DNA of 64,000 bases from Marchantia polymorpha subsp. ruderalis (Eukaryota; Streptophyta; Marchantiopsida; Marchantiales; Marchantiaceae), in the NCBI GenBank assembly GCA_037833965.1, contig AP031355.1, positions 24,825,501 to 24,889,500 on the forward strand, read 5' to 3'. A model generated the notes under the pieces. That model saw nothing but the letters and a program-made list of their open reading frames with translations, had not been told where the DNA came from and made no database searches. Below are positions 9,079 through 21,725 of this stretch, one piece after another (the first letter of the stretch is position 1; every line of letters starts with the position of its first letter). The position numbers and the translations under genes were made by a program.

Positions 9079-10761
9079 ACTGTGGGACTGGGAAGGAGTG
9101 AGACGAGTCACACTGAGGGCATTGTCGACCCTAGTGACTGTCACGAAGTACAACTCAGTCCCGGCAAGTGCTTGAAGGTATCAAGCGCAGTGAGAGGAGA
9201 CGAGCTAAGGAAAGTACAGGCATTCCTTGGCCATTATGTCGACGTCTTCGCCTGGAAGATCGAGGACATGAAGGGGATACCTGCACGGTATGGGGAACAC
9301 CGTATCGATTTACTGGACGACTCAGTACCCATACGACAGCGCCAGTATCGCCTCAACCCAAAGTACTCCTTGCTAGTGAAAGAGGAGATAGATAAGTACT
9401 TGAGCGCTGGTATTATTTACCCTGTGCTCAGCAGCGAGTGGGTGTCGCCGATTGTTATTGTACCCAAGAAGTTGACGGGTAAGATACGAGTGTGTCAGGA
9501 TTTCCGGAAGTTGAATGCAGCAACACGCAAGGATCATCACCCGTTACCATTCACGGATGCCATTCTAGACCATGTCGCAGGACATGAATGTTATAGCTTC
9601 CTGGATGGGTTCTCAGGTTACAATCAGGTGTCTATCCGTGAACAGGACAAGGATAAAACTACGTTCACAACCGACTGGGGAACTTACGCATACCACAAGA
9701 TGCCCTTTGGTCTGTGCAACGCGCCTGCCACCTTTCAACGGATGATGACCAATATCTTTCAGGAACAACTGAGGAAGTTCCTGGAAATATTCATAGATGA
9801 CTTCTGTGTCTTTGGGAAGCGGTCTGAACACCTAAGTCACTTGAAGCAGACCTTCGATAAATGTAGAGAGAGCAGTTTATCACTGCATCCCGAGAAGTGC
9901 TTTTTCTTTATGACTAGTGGGATCTTGTTGGGTCATCGGGTCTCGGCAGACGGCATTGCGGTGGACATCGAGAAGGTCAAGGTTATACTCGAGCTTGAGC
10001 CACCCACGAATCTAAGAGAGCTGCGAGCATTCCTGGGTCATGTGGGCTACTACCGAAGATTCATACACATGTATGCAATACTGGCGGCGGACCTGACCAA
10101 GTTGTTGAAGAAGGACGAGCCTTATGCTTGGGGTGCGAACCAGCAGTCAGCATTTGAGGCTCTGAAAGCAAAACTCACGACTGCTCCCGTACTAAGGAGT
10201 CCAGACTGGAATCGACCATTCCATGTTTACGTTGACACATCGGCATTCGCCATCGGTGTAGTACTGAGTCAAAAGGATGACAACAAAAAGGACTACCCGA
10301 TCTACTTCGCGAGCCGACAGCTGTCTCTAGCAGAGCGGAAGTACACCACGACGGAGAGAGAAGCGTTGGGGATGGTGTACTCCTGTAAAAAGTTCCGTCA
10401 CTACCTAATCTGCTACGAGTTTGTGTTCCATGTGGACCACTACGCATTGCAACACCTAGTCAAGAAAGCAGACCTATCCGGTCGGATCGCCAGGTGGGTG
10501 TTGTTACTACAAGAGTTCACCTACACAGTCCAGACCAGGAAAGGGGTGCACCACGAAAATGCGGATTACTTGTCCCGACTATGGACCCAGCCGACAGAGG
10601 AGGAATTGGTGGACGATTTTCCAGATGAAGAGTTATTTCAGTTGTCTGCAGGACATGAGTCCCGCTATGCCGACCTGTATCGATATCTGCTAACCCTCCA
10701 GTGTCCCGAAGGCATGGATTTGGAACAGCGAACTGTCTTTATTCATAAGTCAAACCGCTAA
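9073..10761 (+). pseudogene. Pol, RT-RNase H only (E1, truncated)
   Basis: Continues the gag frame after the UAG. Reverse transcriptase carries the catalytic aspartates in FLDGF and in FIDD (Asp codons 9796-9801), with MPFGLCNAPATFQ between them. RNase H follows with YVDTS, TTEREALGM and HVDHYAL. The frame then ends with VFIHKSNR and a stop, where E2 pol continues into a further 390 residues with integrase. The last few codons derive from the unrelated sequence joined at about 10750. It lacks integrase and is a truncated pol, with no internal stop before the break. Confidence 0.88.
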
Positions 10762-11165
10762 GAATTGAGAAAGTTTTGTCGGTTTTACTCTTCCGCCGAA
10801 GGCGTTCGTCTATCCACAGTCCGTCCGCGGCGCTAAGCTGTACGTCCGCGGCGCTGAGCTGGCCGTCCGCTGCGCTGACCTGTCCGTCCGCGGCGCTGCG
10901 CAAGCGCAGAAGGCGCCGTACAATTTCTACCTCACAAGGCGCATTTCTAGGGCCCAAGGCGGATTTCCCGCCGACGCCGAAGCGCCTGTGCACAGGCGAA
11001 CTTACTTCGTCCGCGCATAGGACAAAACTTCCTTCGCCTGTGCGTAGGCGGAAAGCTGAGTATCTTGCGACCTTCATAACTCCCGGAATTCTCCTCCGTT
11101 CGTGGTGTTCTTGGGCTCGTTAGAATCAGCGCGTCGAGCATTTTCCAACGAGACCCTAACCAAGT
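10750..11165 (-). mobile_element. B/C-family U3 fragment, minus strand
   Basis: The sequence matches the complement of the non-coding upstream U3 of B and C family LTRs (compare 31030-31470 and the inverse of 15467-15720), including the 16-bp GC palindromes. It is joined abruptly to E1 pol on the left and, through a short shared CAAG, to family A U3 on the right. No gene is present. Confidence 0.75.
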
Positions 11166-12287
11166 CAAGAATGAGAGAATGAGACTGGAGCGTAGTCTTT
11201 TCTTCTCCAAATTCAAGAACGTCCAACGTTCTTACTGGTTACAACGTACGCATTCGGCTATACGGCCTAACGGTTCGCCCTTGGCATGCGCGAATTCACG
11301 TCTCCGCACTGCGCGCATTCGTATGCGTGAATGTTGAATTCTCCCGCCGCCGCCACCTTCCAGACTCGAGTCCGCCGCAGGGTATACGTCGGCTATGTTG
11401 TCTTTTCCTAACCCGTCCATCACTGGAGGCGTGTCGCCGCTGGTGCGTTCCTTATCCGTCGGCGCCTTGCTGGAGGCGCACATCTAGTCGGAGCAAATTA
11501 CGCCGGCGCGCAGTCGTACCGCTTATTTTGTCCTTTATGCCTCGTCCATTGCTGACGGCGCATATCCGCCAGCGCAACTCATGCCAGCGCATCCGGCCGT
11601 CAGCGCCACGTCGGAGGCGTACATCCGACCGGCGCTTTCCTTCCATGAACAGCCGCCAAAGGCGCTTTCGACTCTGAGTTGGTTTCCTCCTATGAGCGCG
11701 CGATCCCGCCAAAGGCGCATCGCCGAGGGCGTACGGGAATCCTTTCCGGCTGTGAACCCTAGCGCGAACGGCGCATGTCTGGCTACGAGTTTTCCGACGC
11801 TCATTACTTCTCCGTCCCTGATCCATCTCCGACGCTCTTGGGCTCGTTAGAACGAGCGTCCCGAGCTCTTTCTAATGTGACTTCAACCAACTGGATCTAC
11901 CGTGTATTCCGATCGTTATGAAGGTTTTCCCCTTCCGCGCCAGCGGCGCATCGCCGAAGGCGCACTCATGGTCGGACGCCTTCAGAGGTCCGGGCCCTTC
12001 TCCTTACGTCTTTAGCAAAACCTCCTCCTGAGGTGTCTGCGCCGGAAGCGTAGCTTCCTTATACGCTGGAAGCGCGTGAGTAGAGACACCTCAGAAAAGG
12101 AGCTTTTGCCGAAGGCGCCGAAGACATTGGCGTTGGTACATCCGACTACGTGATTCTTCGTGACCTCGTGACGATCTCATCAATCCACTCTATTTATCGT
12201 ACCCTTTTCTAACTACAAACACTACTTCGGTACTAGTTTTCTAAAATTGTTTAAATTCTGCAAAAAAACAAAAAGTGTTTTACCACA
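11166..12287 (-). mobile_element. A-family U3 fragment with LTR start, minus strand
   Basis: It matches the complement of family A U3 upstream of the U3 gene and ends at 12287 with the LTR start (complement TGTGGTAAAACAC). It holds no coding sequence. The conserved 8-bp-stem hairpin (AAGAACGT/ACGTTCTT) is at 11216-11234. The right flank (12288) is the middle of another A-family U3 gene, so this LTR inserted into, or recombined with, that copy. Its left part is missing. Confidence 0.75.
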
Positions 12288-13692
12288 GTGCGTCCGCCGA
12301 AGGCGTCCGCACACTGGTCGCCGGCCCTGTCCGTCTCGCAGTCGGCGAATCCGGCCGACTCTCTGTTGACCGACTTGCAGTCGGCGAATCCGGCCGACTC
12401 TCTATTGACCGACTCGCAGTCGGCCGACTAGCAGTTGTCCGACTGGGAGTCAGATACACCCTGCGCGTCTTCACTCCACTTGGCCTGCTTGCTGGTGGCG
12501 TTTTCTCAGAAGTGCCTTCCGCCGAAGACGACCTTCTGAGGGTTGTTGGCTTGTCAGCCAAACTCTCTCCTGCTTCCGGCCTGCTGTCCAGTTCAACGCG
12601 CCGCTCAGTTGGCCTTCCTTCCGCTTGTCGACCTTCAGTCGCCCGACTCGTAGTCGGCCGACTGTCAGTCCGTCCAACTCCTTCCGAAGGCATTGGTGCC
12701 TTCTGCGCAGAGGTGTTTGTCGACTTCCCTAGAATCTGCGCGATTATCTCCTCCTGCGTGGGATTCCGCCGGACCGGAGTACGCCCGGTCTTCTCAGTAC
12801 TAGTTGGCATTTTGCGTGCCCTCTGTTTTGGTCGACTGTGAGGCTCGTGGGTGGGCCGACTACGAGTCGGCGCAGCTGGCACTTCCGGCTGCTTGTCCTC
12901 AGGTCTCTCATCCCACTTCCGCTTTCGCGCAATGCGCTCACTTCGACGTTCTTCTGCTGCTCTTGTTGGGGCCGGAGGCGGACTGGCAGGTTCCTCGTCC
13001 GGATCCGTGTCCACTTCGACCTCCCGTGAGTATCTACCTGGATAGATCCGGGTCAGCAGCGGAAACCGTGTCCGCTCTGAATTTGTCAAAAAACCCATCG
13101 CCCGATAAAACACAATCAGGTAAGGCGAAAGATGATTGAGGGTTCCTCCTTATTCTTCTTGCGCATGTTGGCGCGTCACCTTCCACAGGAGTCGTGCCCA
13201 ATGCACTGGAGCTCCTGACAACACTAGCTCCACAAATTCTACCTGCCAACCATGCATGTAAGCGGTCTTGGTCGGCTGCAATATCTGCAGCAATGCAGTC
13301 GCGACATTTCTCCGCAATCGATCTTTGTAATCCCGTGTCCGGAAACCGTTCTTGGGATGCCTGGCAACTTTGAAGAGCTCATTGTAGGAGATTTCTTCCT
13401 CCTGGGACACCTTCACGCTATCGGCCTCGAAGAGGAGATCCCCTTCCTCGCCGGCACACCTGCCCAACACCTGCGCCCAGTTACAAATGTCCCATCTTTC
13501 TGGATGTGGACGGAATCCGCGTGAGGGCTTGTGTCTCTCCTGCAGATACTCGCGCACCATCTCCGGACATGTCCAGTTCCACCCCCATAGGAGGAAATCG
13601 AGCTTCAGCCCCAGCAGCACATCTTGAAATGCGCGTAGACCGATCTGCGGCACCCTGAGGGGAGACACTCGCAGTTGGGGAACCTTCGACAT
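12288..13692 (-). pseudogene. U3 gene, A family: N-terminal half
   Basis: From the ATG at 13692 (MSKVPQLRVSP) the frame covers the conserved globular region and part of the low-complexity middle before the LTR terminus cuts it off. A premature TAA at 13150-13152 follows HAQEE. The frame is otherwise intact and resumes as a run that includes GRYSREVEVDTDPDEEP. The middle is rich in PTASRS repeats encoded by a recurring GACTGCGAGTCGG-like DNA motif. Broken copy. Confidence 0.75.
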
Positions 13693-14741
13693 TGCGTTTC
13701 CTGCACACACAAACGTTCTTCCTTTCGCTCGCCCTCTCACAATCGCCACTGCGCGTCGGCCGCTCAAGCACTGACTGCTCACTCTCTCTTCGCTCACGCT
13801 CAAGTTCGCTACTCGCAATTCTCTCCAAGGTTTGTCAAGATCCTTGCGCAACTCGTCTCCGCACTCTCTCCTCTCACTGCAGGTCTCTCCGCCCTTGCGC
13901 GTAATCTTGGAAGCTGGAACTCGCAGAATCAAGAATGAGAGAATGAGACTTGAGAGCAGTCTTTTCTTCTCCGAATTCAAGAACGTCCAACGTTCTTACT
14001 GGTTACAACGTACGCAGCCGGCTATACGGCCTAACGGTTCGCCCTTTGCATGCGCGAATTCACGTCTCCGCACTGCGCGCATTCGCATGCGTGAATGTTG
14101 AATTCTCCCGCCGCCGCCGTCTTCTGGACTCGAGTCCGCCGCCGTGTATACGTCGGCTATGTTGTGTTTCCCTAACCCGTCCATCACCGGAGGCGCGTCG
14201 CCGCTGGCGTGTTCCTTATCCGTCGGCGCCTTGCTGGAGGCGCACATCCAGTCGGCGCGAATTACGCCGGCGCGTATTCGTACCGCTTATTTTGTCCTTT
14301 ATGCCTCGTCCATTGCTGACGGCGCATATCCCGCCGGCGCAAATCATGCCAGCGCAGCCGGCCATCAGCGCCACGTCGGAGGCGTACATCCGACCGGCGC
14401 TTTCCTTCCATGAGCAGCCGCCAAAGGCGCTTCTGACTCTGAGTTGGTTTCCTCCCATGAGCGCGCGATTCCGCCGAAGGCGCATCGCCGAAGGCGTACG
14501 GGAGTCCTTTCCGGCTGTGAACCCTAGCGCGAACGGCGCATGTCCGGCTACGAGTTTTCCGACGCTCATAACTTCTCTGTCCCTGATCCATCTCCGACGC
14601 TCTTGAGCTCGTTAGAACGAGCGTCCCGAGCTCTTTCTAATGCAACTTCAACCAACTGGATCTACCGTGTATTCCGATCGTTATGAAGGTTTTCCCTTTC
14701 CGCGCTAGCGGCGCATTGCCGAAGGCGCACTCATGGTCGGA
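12288..14741 (-). mobile_element. A-family LTR fragment (gene N-terminal half plus U3)
   Basis: It contains the first part of the A-family gene (start codon at 13692) and about 1 kb of U3 upstream of it. The left side is cut by the LTR terminus at 12287 inside the Pro/Ser/Thr-rich part of the gene. At about 14742 the U3 is joined to a second gene fragment instead of continuing to the LTR start. Confidence 0.7.
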
Positions 14742-15466
14742 AGCCTCGGACTCTGTTGGTGAGGAGTGAGTCCCTGATCTGTACTTCCGGAACTCAGGTG
14801 AGAGTGGTGTGGAAGAGTCCCTCCTCACCAACTCCTCTCGCGTCCGGCTACTGCCTTCCACCTCTGCTAGCTGCATCTCCGCATCTGCGCGCTGCGCCCT
14901 CAATTCCGCGCACTCGGATTGCAAGTTGCGCAACAACTCCTCATCCTCCTTGCGCGTGTTTTGGCTTTCCTCTAATGCGCGCGTCTGGCGCGCAAGCTCC
15001 TCTGTTAGAATGCGGTTTTGTCTCCGCTCTTCCTGCAATTCCGACTCGATCTTTGCCCGCATTAGCTCGGCATCCGCCTGGGCTTTTGTCGCCACATCCT
15101 CCCGCTGTTGTTGCAGGGTTTGGTGTAGCCTCTTCGTGATCGCAAGGTGCTGTTGGAGGGCAGTATTCCTCATCTGCAATGTTTGGCACCTAGTAGCCCA
15201 GGTGGCCACCTTGCTCCTCGTCCTGCTCTTGACAATCTCCACATAAGACTGTGATTTTCTGGAACTCGAGTTCTTTGCTGTCTTGCGATCCAAATATCGC
15301 AGGAGTGGCACTATCTGCTCGCACAGTACCCCTGTTGGCGTCTTCCGCACAGAGTCCGCTTCCTGCTCTTCCGAACTCGTCTCATCCTCTGTTTTGAGGA
15401 TTTCAGTCGCCACAAAATCTCTTGGCGACTCCCTGGAACTGTGGCGTGCGGCAGCTTCCGCCGCGA
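14742..15466 (-). pseudogene. U3 gene, A-like: coiled-coil fragment
   Basis: The minus-strand frame reads through HSSRESPRD, VATEIL, GVLCEQIVPLLRYLDRK and a heptad-rich coiled coil (LQEERRQNRILTEELARQTRALEESQ), as in other A copies but more diverged (for example TRCQTLQMRNTALQQHLAITKRL). Both ends are artificial joins: to A-family U3 on the left and to plus-strand B-family U3 on the right. The long frame spanning 14637-15896 is therefore a chance fusion. An inverted repeat (GTTGGTGAGGAG/CTCCTCACCAAC) flanks the left join. Confidence 0.6.
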
Positions 15467-16304
15467 GGAGTCCGGGAGTTCTGAAGGTTGTAAGATACTC
15501 AGCTTTCCGCCTGTGCACAGGCGAAGAAAGTTTTGTCCTATGCGCGGACGAAGGAAGTTCGCATGCGCACAGGCGAAATAGGGTTTTGATGTAGGCGCAA
15601 AGTTCACCTACGCACAGGCGTCCGCCTGTGCACAGGCGCTTCGGCGTCGGCGGGAAATCCGCCTTCGGCCCTAGAAATGCGCCTTCGGAGGTAGAAATTG
15701 TACGGCGCCTTCTGCGCCAGCGCAACGGCGCGGACGAGCAAGGAGCCGCCAGAATAGTAAAATCCGTACGGACCGTACGGACTGTACGGACGGGACGGAT
15801 GGATGCTCTCGTGGTCGGGCGGAGTTGCGGCGGCGAGAGCGTCGACGGAGAGACAAGGAACGAACAGTCTGGCGGAAGGCTGTTGACCGCGGTCAACGTC
15901 TTCCGCGCCAGCGCATCGACGCGGACGGACTTCGCCTACGCACAGGCGAAGCACCTGCGCACAGGCGGGTGAAGTTCCGCGTCGGCGGAAAATCCGCCGA
16001 GGAGTCCGCCTGCGCAAAGGCGGGAGTTGAACTTTTGTCCGACGTGCGGACAAGCGCCGAAGGAGGAGGATTGGCTGAGGAGCGGTACGAACGAGTGTAC
16101 CGCGCAAGGCGGAAAAGTCGCCTTCGGAGCTGCGCACCCATGTCCGCGGCGTAGTACGCTCGCGGAGTTCAAATTCGCCAATTCGAGCGTGTGAGTTAAA
16201 TCGGCGTCGGCGGAGCGTGAAGCCGCGCGTGAGAGCGGAGACCGTTTTAGCGTAGAGCCGGCGCGGCCATCAATTGAGTCGACCCTCACGGGCAAGAGCC
16301 GACC

Positions 16305-18224
16305 ATGACCTTCGACCGGGAGACGGAGAGCGTCCCATTCTTGAATTCGCGATTCCATTTTCTAGTGCGAGCTGCGCGCGTCCATCTGCTAGCTGCTAAG
16401 CATTCCCGACATCGCCGCGCAGAGGATTACTTGGTGATTGAGAGAGAAGTGAGTGCGCGTGATTTGGAATTGAGTGAGATTAGAGTTTGCCGAGGAAGCA
16501 AGGAGCTCGAGCGGAGCAGAGGGAGAATTAGTGAACAGGCGAATTCCAAGAACGCTATGTCGAGACTGAACCGATTGCGGATGCTGCCGCTCCGACTGCC
16601 ACAGAACGGGCTGCGCGCTTACAAGGAACGGCTGATAGCAAGAAAGCTCGATTTCTTGCTATAAGGATGGAACTACATTTGTGTGGATATGGTGCGCGAG
16701 TGGCTAGAGTCACAGAGACCACCTTCGCGCGGATTGCGTCCGCATGTCGATCGGTGGACAGTCCAAGATTGGGCGCAAGCATTGGGGAGGTGTGCCGGCA
16801 TCCCAGGGCACCTCCTCTTTGATAGTGAGAGCGTCAAGGTGTTTAAGCAGGACGAGGCGCAATTTGTGGAGTTGTTCAAGCGGGAGAAGTCTATCAAGAA
16901 TGGGTACAAGACCCGCGATTACAAGGATCGCTTCCGCCGAACTGTGGCTACGGCGCTGCTGCAATTACTGCAGCCACACCGCGCCTGCTACATCACATTG
17001 TGGCAGGTCTCTTTTGTGGAGTGCATCATTGAGGGAGCTCCAATTCACTGGGCGAGCATCCTGCACAGAGTGATGCGACAACACGCTTTTGAGGAGAAGG
17101 GGGGAACTCTAAATCACCTCTCTCCTTTCCTGATCAATTTTTATCGGCAGCGGAATTGTTTGACCGCGGCGGAGCTTGCTCGTTTTCCGCCGTTGTCCGT
17201 CGACCATCCCGGGAAGTATGTGCGGGATAACGAGGTCGACACTGACGCAGAGGAGTCGCCAACTTCTACTCCGCCAAGGCGGAGGGACGAAGGGAGAAAT
17301 ACTCCTGCAGCAAGAGTGCCGCGGAAGCGGCGATGGAGAGAGGAGTCCGAAGAGGAGCAGCATCAAGAACCCACTGCTCCCATTCGGCAGCGGCCGTTGC
17401 ACGAAGTGTGCAGCCGGCCGAAGCAGAAGGCGCGCAGGCTTGTGTTACCAGCCAGCAGCGCGGACACGGCGACGATCGCCACGGAGAAATGAAGTGCGTC
17501 GCCGGAGAAGAACGAGGGAGCGCGGACGTCAACAGGAGCAACGGACCACGCTGCACCTTCGACGGACGAGAGGCAGCCTACGGGCCAAGGGCCTCCGGAG
17601 TTATCACGTGCGATGCGGACGGGTGTTCCGCCTGCGCACAGGCGTGCCTCGACGGAAAGGCGACCCCAAGCGGACATGGACCTACGCCTACGCGTAGGCA
17701 GATGCAGCCCGCCTTTGCACAGGCGTTCGCCTGTGCACAGGTCGCTTGTGCACATGCCGCCTGCGCACAGGCAGGATTCACCCCCGTTCCAACGTAGGAA
17801 GGGGAAGGAGCCGGCGGAAGATCCGCCTACGGGTCAAGGGCCTTTGGGACCAGACCCTCCGGCACCCAACGCGCCGCGATTTGCGCCTTCGGCGCCAGGG
17901 CCTTCGGGTCAACGAGATGCGAGCAGGGAGCGTGCGGAGACCGCACCTTCGGCGGGTAATCCGCCGGTAGATGCGCCTTCGGCGGTAGGGCCTTCGGGCC
18001 AAGGGACATCAGGCGAGCGGCCTCCGGCTATGTCGCCTTCGGCGATAGACGCCTTCGGCGCTGCGCCTGCGGCGGACAAGGCGCCGGCATTTGCGCCTGT
18101 GCACAGGCCAGACACAGCCCTCGCGTAGGACCGATCGAGGGAGCAGGACCTCACGGAGGAGCGGACTGTCTGTTCGCGGGACGAAATTTCAGTGCGCGAT
18201 GCGCAATCAAACCCCGCGCAAACA
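16305..18224 (+). pseudogene. U3 gene, B family: interrupted copy, left half
   Basis: ATG at 16305 (MTFDRETESV), equivalent to 57066 in the solo LTR. The frame holds the conserved N-terminal region (LRMLPLRLPQNGL, RTRDYKDRFRRT, LQPHRACYITLWQ, APIHWASILHRVMRQHAFEEKGGTLNHLSPFL) and the Pro-rich middle. Three nonsense codons disrupt it: TAA near 16662 (a Trp in the solo copy), TGA near 17490 (Gly) and TAG near 18126. No frameshift was seen. It retains a T that the solo copy has lost, so it shows the original frame there. The rest of the gene is at 54798-55390, beyond the inserted E2. Confidence 0.85.
18220..18224. repeat. E2 target-site duplication, left
   Basis: AAACA immediately before the E2 terminus TGTAATAACCC at 18225. 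The right copy is AGACA at 54798-54802. The uninterrupted homologue near 62975 reads AGACA once, so the left copy has one G-to-A change. Confidence 0.8.
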
Positions 18225-19000
18225 TGTAATAACCCACCAAAGGCTAAAACTGCAGTATGGTGGTAAAAAGATCGAACCCACAGGGACAAAGGCAACACAC
18301 AAAGTAAAAGAGTCACGTTTAACAGACTTTTGTAGAGTTTGAATTCTAGGCGACTGTCACTCCAAGAAATACTGCAGTGCTCGACTCGGAGGCTCGACTC
18401 GGAGGAGGATCTCAACTCGGAGGATGCTCGGAGGATGCACGGTACAGCGTGGTCACTCAACACACACACACACACACACCTGAAACTGGCAAAAAGCACA
18501 ACTCGGAGGTCGGTCAGGACCTCCGCTTCGGATTTCAGGAGGAAAGTGTCTCAAAAGTTCACTCAGAGGTTCTGCAGGTAGTGACTCCCACTCCGGCTTT
18601 TACTGCCCTTCCGCCAGGAACTAGCGTAGGGTACCCGGACTGGACTTCCCACTTCGGAACGAAGCCTCTTCATACGCCGTGGACGTCACCCTCGACTCTC
18701 ACACCAAACGCAGGGAGTGCAGACCCGACTGAGAACTTAACTGAGACACGATCCAGTAACACACACACAACCTGAATTGCAAACCAAGGCTTACACAAAG
18801 TAATAAAACTTCACTTTGGCATTCAGGGGAAACTTCCCGTAGGAGTACAATCAGGATATGTCACTCGAAGGAGTAAGGGGGAACTGTTCAAGTATCTAAC
18901 TCGCAGCCGGCTCTGTGCATCAGAAATCACCCGCAGGTGCAGATCCGCACTACTCAAGTCTCTAACCGGGTACTAGCTCTGAACATTCAGCCGAAGGCCT

Positions 19001-21019
19001 TCAACTACAACATACGGTAACTTCGCTATGCTGCAGCTTCCCAGTATTTTCCCGTATTAGTTCGGCCTCCTCCTGACTCTTCGTCGCCGCATCCTCCTTC
19101 TGCTGCTGCAAGGCTTGGTACAGCTTCTGGGTGACCGCCAGGTGTTGTCGGAGGGCGGTGTTCCTTTCCACATATACTTGGCAACTAGAGGCCCACTTTG
19201 CCACCTTGATCCTCGTCCTTCGCCTGATAGTCTCCACATAAGACTGCGGTTTTAAGGCACTTCCGTATTTGGATGTCTTGCGATCCAGATATCGCAGGAG
19301 TGGAACTATCTGTTCGCACAGCACCCCTGTTGGCGTTTTCTGCACCGAATCCTCTTCTTGCTCTTCCGAGCTCGTCTCATCCTCAGTCTCGAGGATTTCA
19401 GTCGCCACCGAATCCCTTGGCGACTCCCTGGAACTGTGGCGCGCAGCAGCTTCTGCTGCGACTGCTGCTCCACTGCCTGCTAAAATATCCAGGGCAGTGG
19501 GAGATCCCACTGCTTGAGCCCCTGTTCCGGCTCGATCTTCGGTTTGTGAAGGGGTCGACGCCGCAGTGACTTTTGTCACTCTTGCACCGCCCGCTTCTGC
19601 TGCCTGTCCTTCCGGCGCAATCTGCGCGGAAGGTGTCCTTGCTGAAGGTGCGTCCGCCGAAGGCGTCCGCATACTGGTCGTTGGCCCCATCCGTCTCGCA
19701 GTCGGCGAATCCGGCTGACTCTCTGTTGTCCGACTCGCAGTCGGCCGACCAGCAGTTGTCCGACTGGGAGTCGGATACACCCTGCGCGTCTTGACTCCAC
19801 TTGGCCTGTTTGCTGGTGGCGTTCTTCCAGAAGTGCCTTCCGCCAAAGACGACCCTCTGAGGATTGTTGGCTCGTCAGCCAAACTCTCTTCCGCTTCCGG
19901 CCTGCTGTCCGGTTCAACGCGCCGTTCAGTTGGCCTTCCTTCCGCTTGTCGACCTTCAGTCATCCGACTCGCAGTCGGCCGGTCGTCAGTCCGTCCATCT
20001 CCTCCCGAAGGCCGTGGTGCCTTCTGTGCAGAGGTTTCTGCCGTCTTCCCTAGGACCTGAGCAATTATCTCTTCCTGTGTGAGATTCCGCCGGGTCGGAG
20101 TTCGCCTGGTCTCCTCAGTACCAGTTGGCATTCTGCGTGCCCTCTGTTTTGGTCGACTATGAGGCTCGGGGGTGGGCCGACCACGAGTCGGCGCAGATGG
20201 TACTTCCGGCTGCCTGTCCTCAGGTCCCTCATCCCACTTCCGCTTGCGCGGAATGCGCTCACTTCGACGTTCTTCTGCTGCTCTGGCTGGAGCCGGAGCC
20301 GGAGGCGTACTGGCAGGTTCCTCGTCCGGATCCGTGTCTACTTCGGCCTCCCTCGAATATCTACCTGGATAAGACCGGCTCAGCTGCGGAAACCGAGTTT
20401 TCTCAGCATTCGTCAAACATCCCATCGCCCGGTAAAACACGATTAAGTAAGGCGATAGATGATTGAGCGTTCCTCCCCTCTCTTCTTGCGCATGTTGGCG
20501 CGTCACCTTCCACAGGAGCCGTGCCCAATGCACCGGAGCTCCTGACAACACTAGCTCCACGAACTCTACCTGCCAACCATGCATGTAAGCGGTCTTGGTC
20601 GGCTGCAATATCTGCAGCAATGCTGTCGCGACATTTCTCCGCAATCGATCCTTGTAATCCCGAGTCCGGAAACCGTTCTTGGGATGTCTAGCCACTTTGA
20701 AGAGCTCATTGTAAGAGACTTCTTCCTCCTGGGACACTTTCACGCTGTCGGCCTCGAAGAGGAGATCCCCTTCCTCGCCGGCACACCTGCCCAACACCTG
20801 CGCCCAATTGCAAATTTCCCATCTCTCTGGGTGTGGGCGAAATCCGCGAGAAGGCTTGTGTCTCTCTTGCAGATACTCGCGCACCATCTCCGGACACGTC
20901 CAATTCCACCCCCAGAGGAGAAAATCGAGCTTCAGCCTCGTCAGCACATCTTGAAATGCGCGTAGACCGATCTGCGGCACCCTGAGTGGAGACACTCGCA
21001 GTTGGGGAACCTTCGACAT
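19001..21019 (-). pseudogene. U3 gene, A family: copy with deleted C-terminus
   Basis: From the ATG at 21019 (MSKVPQLRV) the frame is intact through the N-terminal globular region, the PTASR/PTERR-rich middle and into the coiled coil. At about 19041 a deletion joins the coil (after KSQEEAELIREN) to R-region sequence, so the last 21 or so residues are out-of-family and the C-terminal block ending SAECS is missing. Otherwise nearly identical to the copies at 37469 and 40846. Confidence 0.75.
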
Positions 21020-21725
21020 TGCGTTGTCTGCACACACAAACGTTCTCCCTTTCGCTCACTCTCTCACAATCGCCACTGCGCGTCGGCCACTCAAGCACTG
21101 ACTGCTCACTCTCTCTGCGCTCGTTCAAGATCGCTACTCCCAATTCTTTCAAGGTCCGCCAAGATCCTTGTGCAACTCGTTTCCGCACTCTCTACTCTCA
21201 CTGCAGGTCGCTCCGCCCTTGCGCGTAATCTTGGAACTGGAAATTGCAAAGTCAAGAATGAGAGAATGAGACTGGAGCGCAGTCTTTTCTTCTCCGATTT
21301 CAAGAACGTCCAACGTTCTTACTGGTTGCAACGTACGCAGCCGGCTATACGGCTTAACGGTTCGCCCTTTGCATGCGCAAATTCACGTCTCCGCATTGCG
21401 CGCATTCGCATGCTTAAACGTTGAATTCTCCCGCCGCCGCCACCTTCCCTGATCTGTACATCCGAAACTGGAAGAGTCCCAAGGCAAAACGCCTTGATCT
21501 ACTTTATACCCTCAAAGATCCTAACTAGCACTACGCTATCCTATCTACTGCTCGCAACATCTACGCGAAACCAAACTATACTACTGCACTCGGCAGATCC
21601 GGTGCTGCGCCTCCTGCGCGCCGGACTGCTCCGCTCGCTGTCTCTACCTTGCCAGTCTTCCGACCGGCTGCGCAACCCCAGGCGTCGGAGGGCTGTAGTG
21701 ACTTCCGACTCTAAGTGCGCCATAG

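Larger units (their letters stand above)
3116..10749 (+). mobile_element. E1: Ty3/gypsy retrotransposon, 3'-truncated
   Basis: Order: 5' LTR (3116-6154), 22-nt leader, PBS (6177-6194), gag-protease frame (6241-9072), an in-frame UAG and reverse transcriptase plus RNase H (9073-10749). Homology to the intact pol of E2 stops after the residues VFIHK at about 10749. Integrase, polypurine tract and 3' LTR are missing and the sequence passes straight into minus-strand LTR U3. RT motifs (FLDGFSGYNQ, MPFGLCNAPATFQ, FIDDF) look closest to the Athila/Tat branch of plant Ty3/gypsy; that placement is by eye. E1 cannot move on its own. Confidence 0.9.
15467..18224 (+). mobile_element. B-family LTR, left half, split by E2
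   Basis: Plus-strand B-family U3 and the first part of its gene. The sequence stops at 18224 and resumes, in the same gene and after a 5-bp duplication, at 54798. The homologous uninterrupted sequence in the minus-strand copy near 62970 shows the empty site. The left end is a rearrangement join rather than an LTR terminus. U3 from 15467 to 16304 is non-coding and rich in GC palindromes. Confidence 0.85.

Noticed and set aside
10750..12287. 3' LTR of E1 located here
   Set aside because: The LTR sequence is in minus orientation and of mixed families, so it cannot be the 3' LTR of the plus-strand E1.
12275..12841. Plus-strand 188-codon frame (and similar ones at 27319, 45761)
   Set aside because: It is a shadow frame opposite the Pro/Ser/Thr-rich part of the U3 gene. 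The repetitive GC-rich composition keeps several frames open.
13950..14606. Plus-strand 218-codon Arg/Pro-rich frame in U3 (and relatives at 24750, 43841, 47380)
   Set aside because: It lies in non-coding U3, is not preserved between copies, and reflects stop-poor GC-rich sequence.
14637..15896. A 419-codon minus-strand open frame
   Set aside because: It spans three unrelated LTR fragments (B-family U3 reversed, A-family coiled coil, A-family U3). Only the middle is family coding sequence.
18456..18481. CA-repeat as a telomeric or regulatory repeat
   Set aside because: The same dinucleotide tract occurs at the same U5 position in all LTR copies, so it is a slippage-prone part of the LTR.
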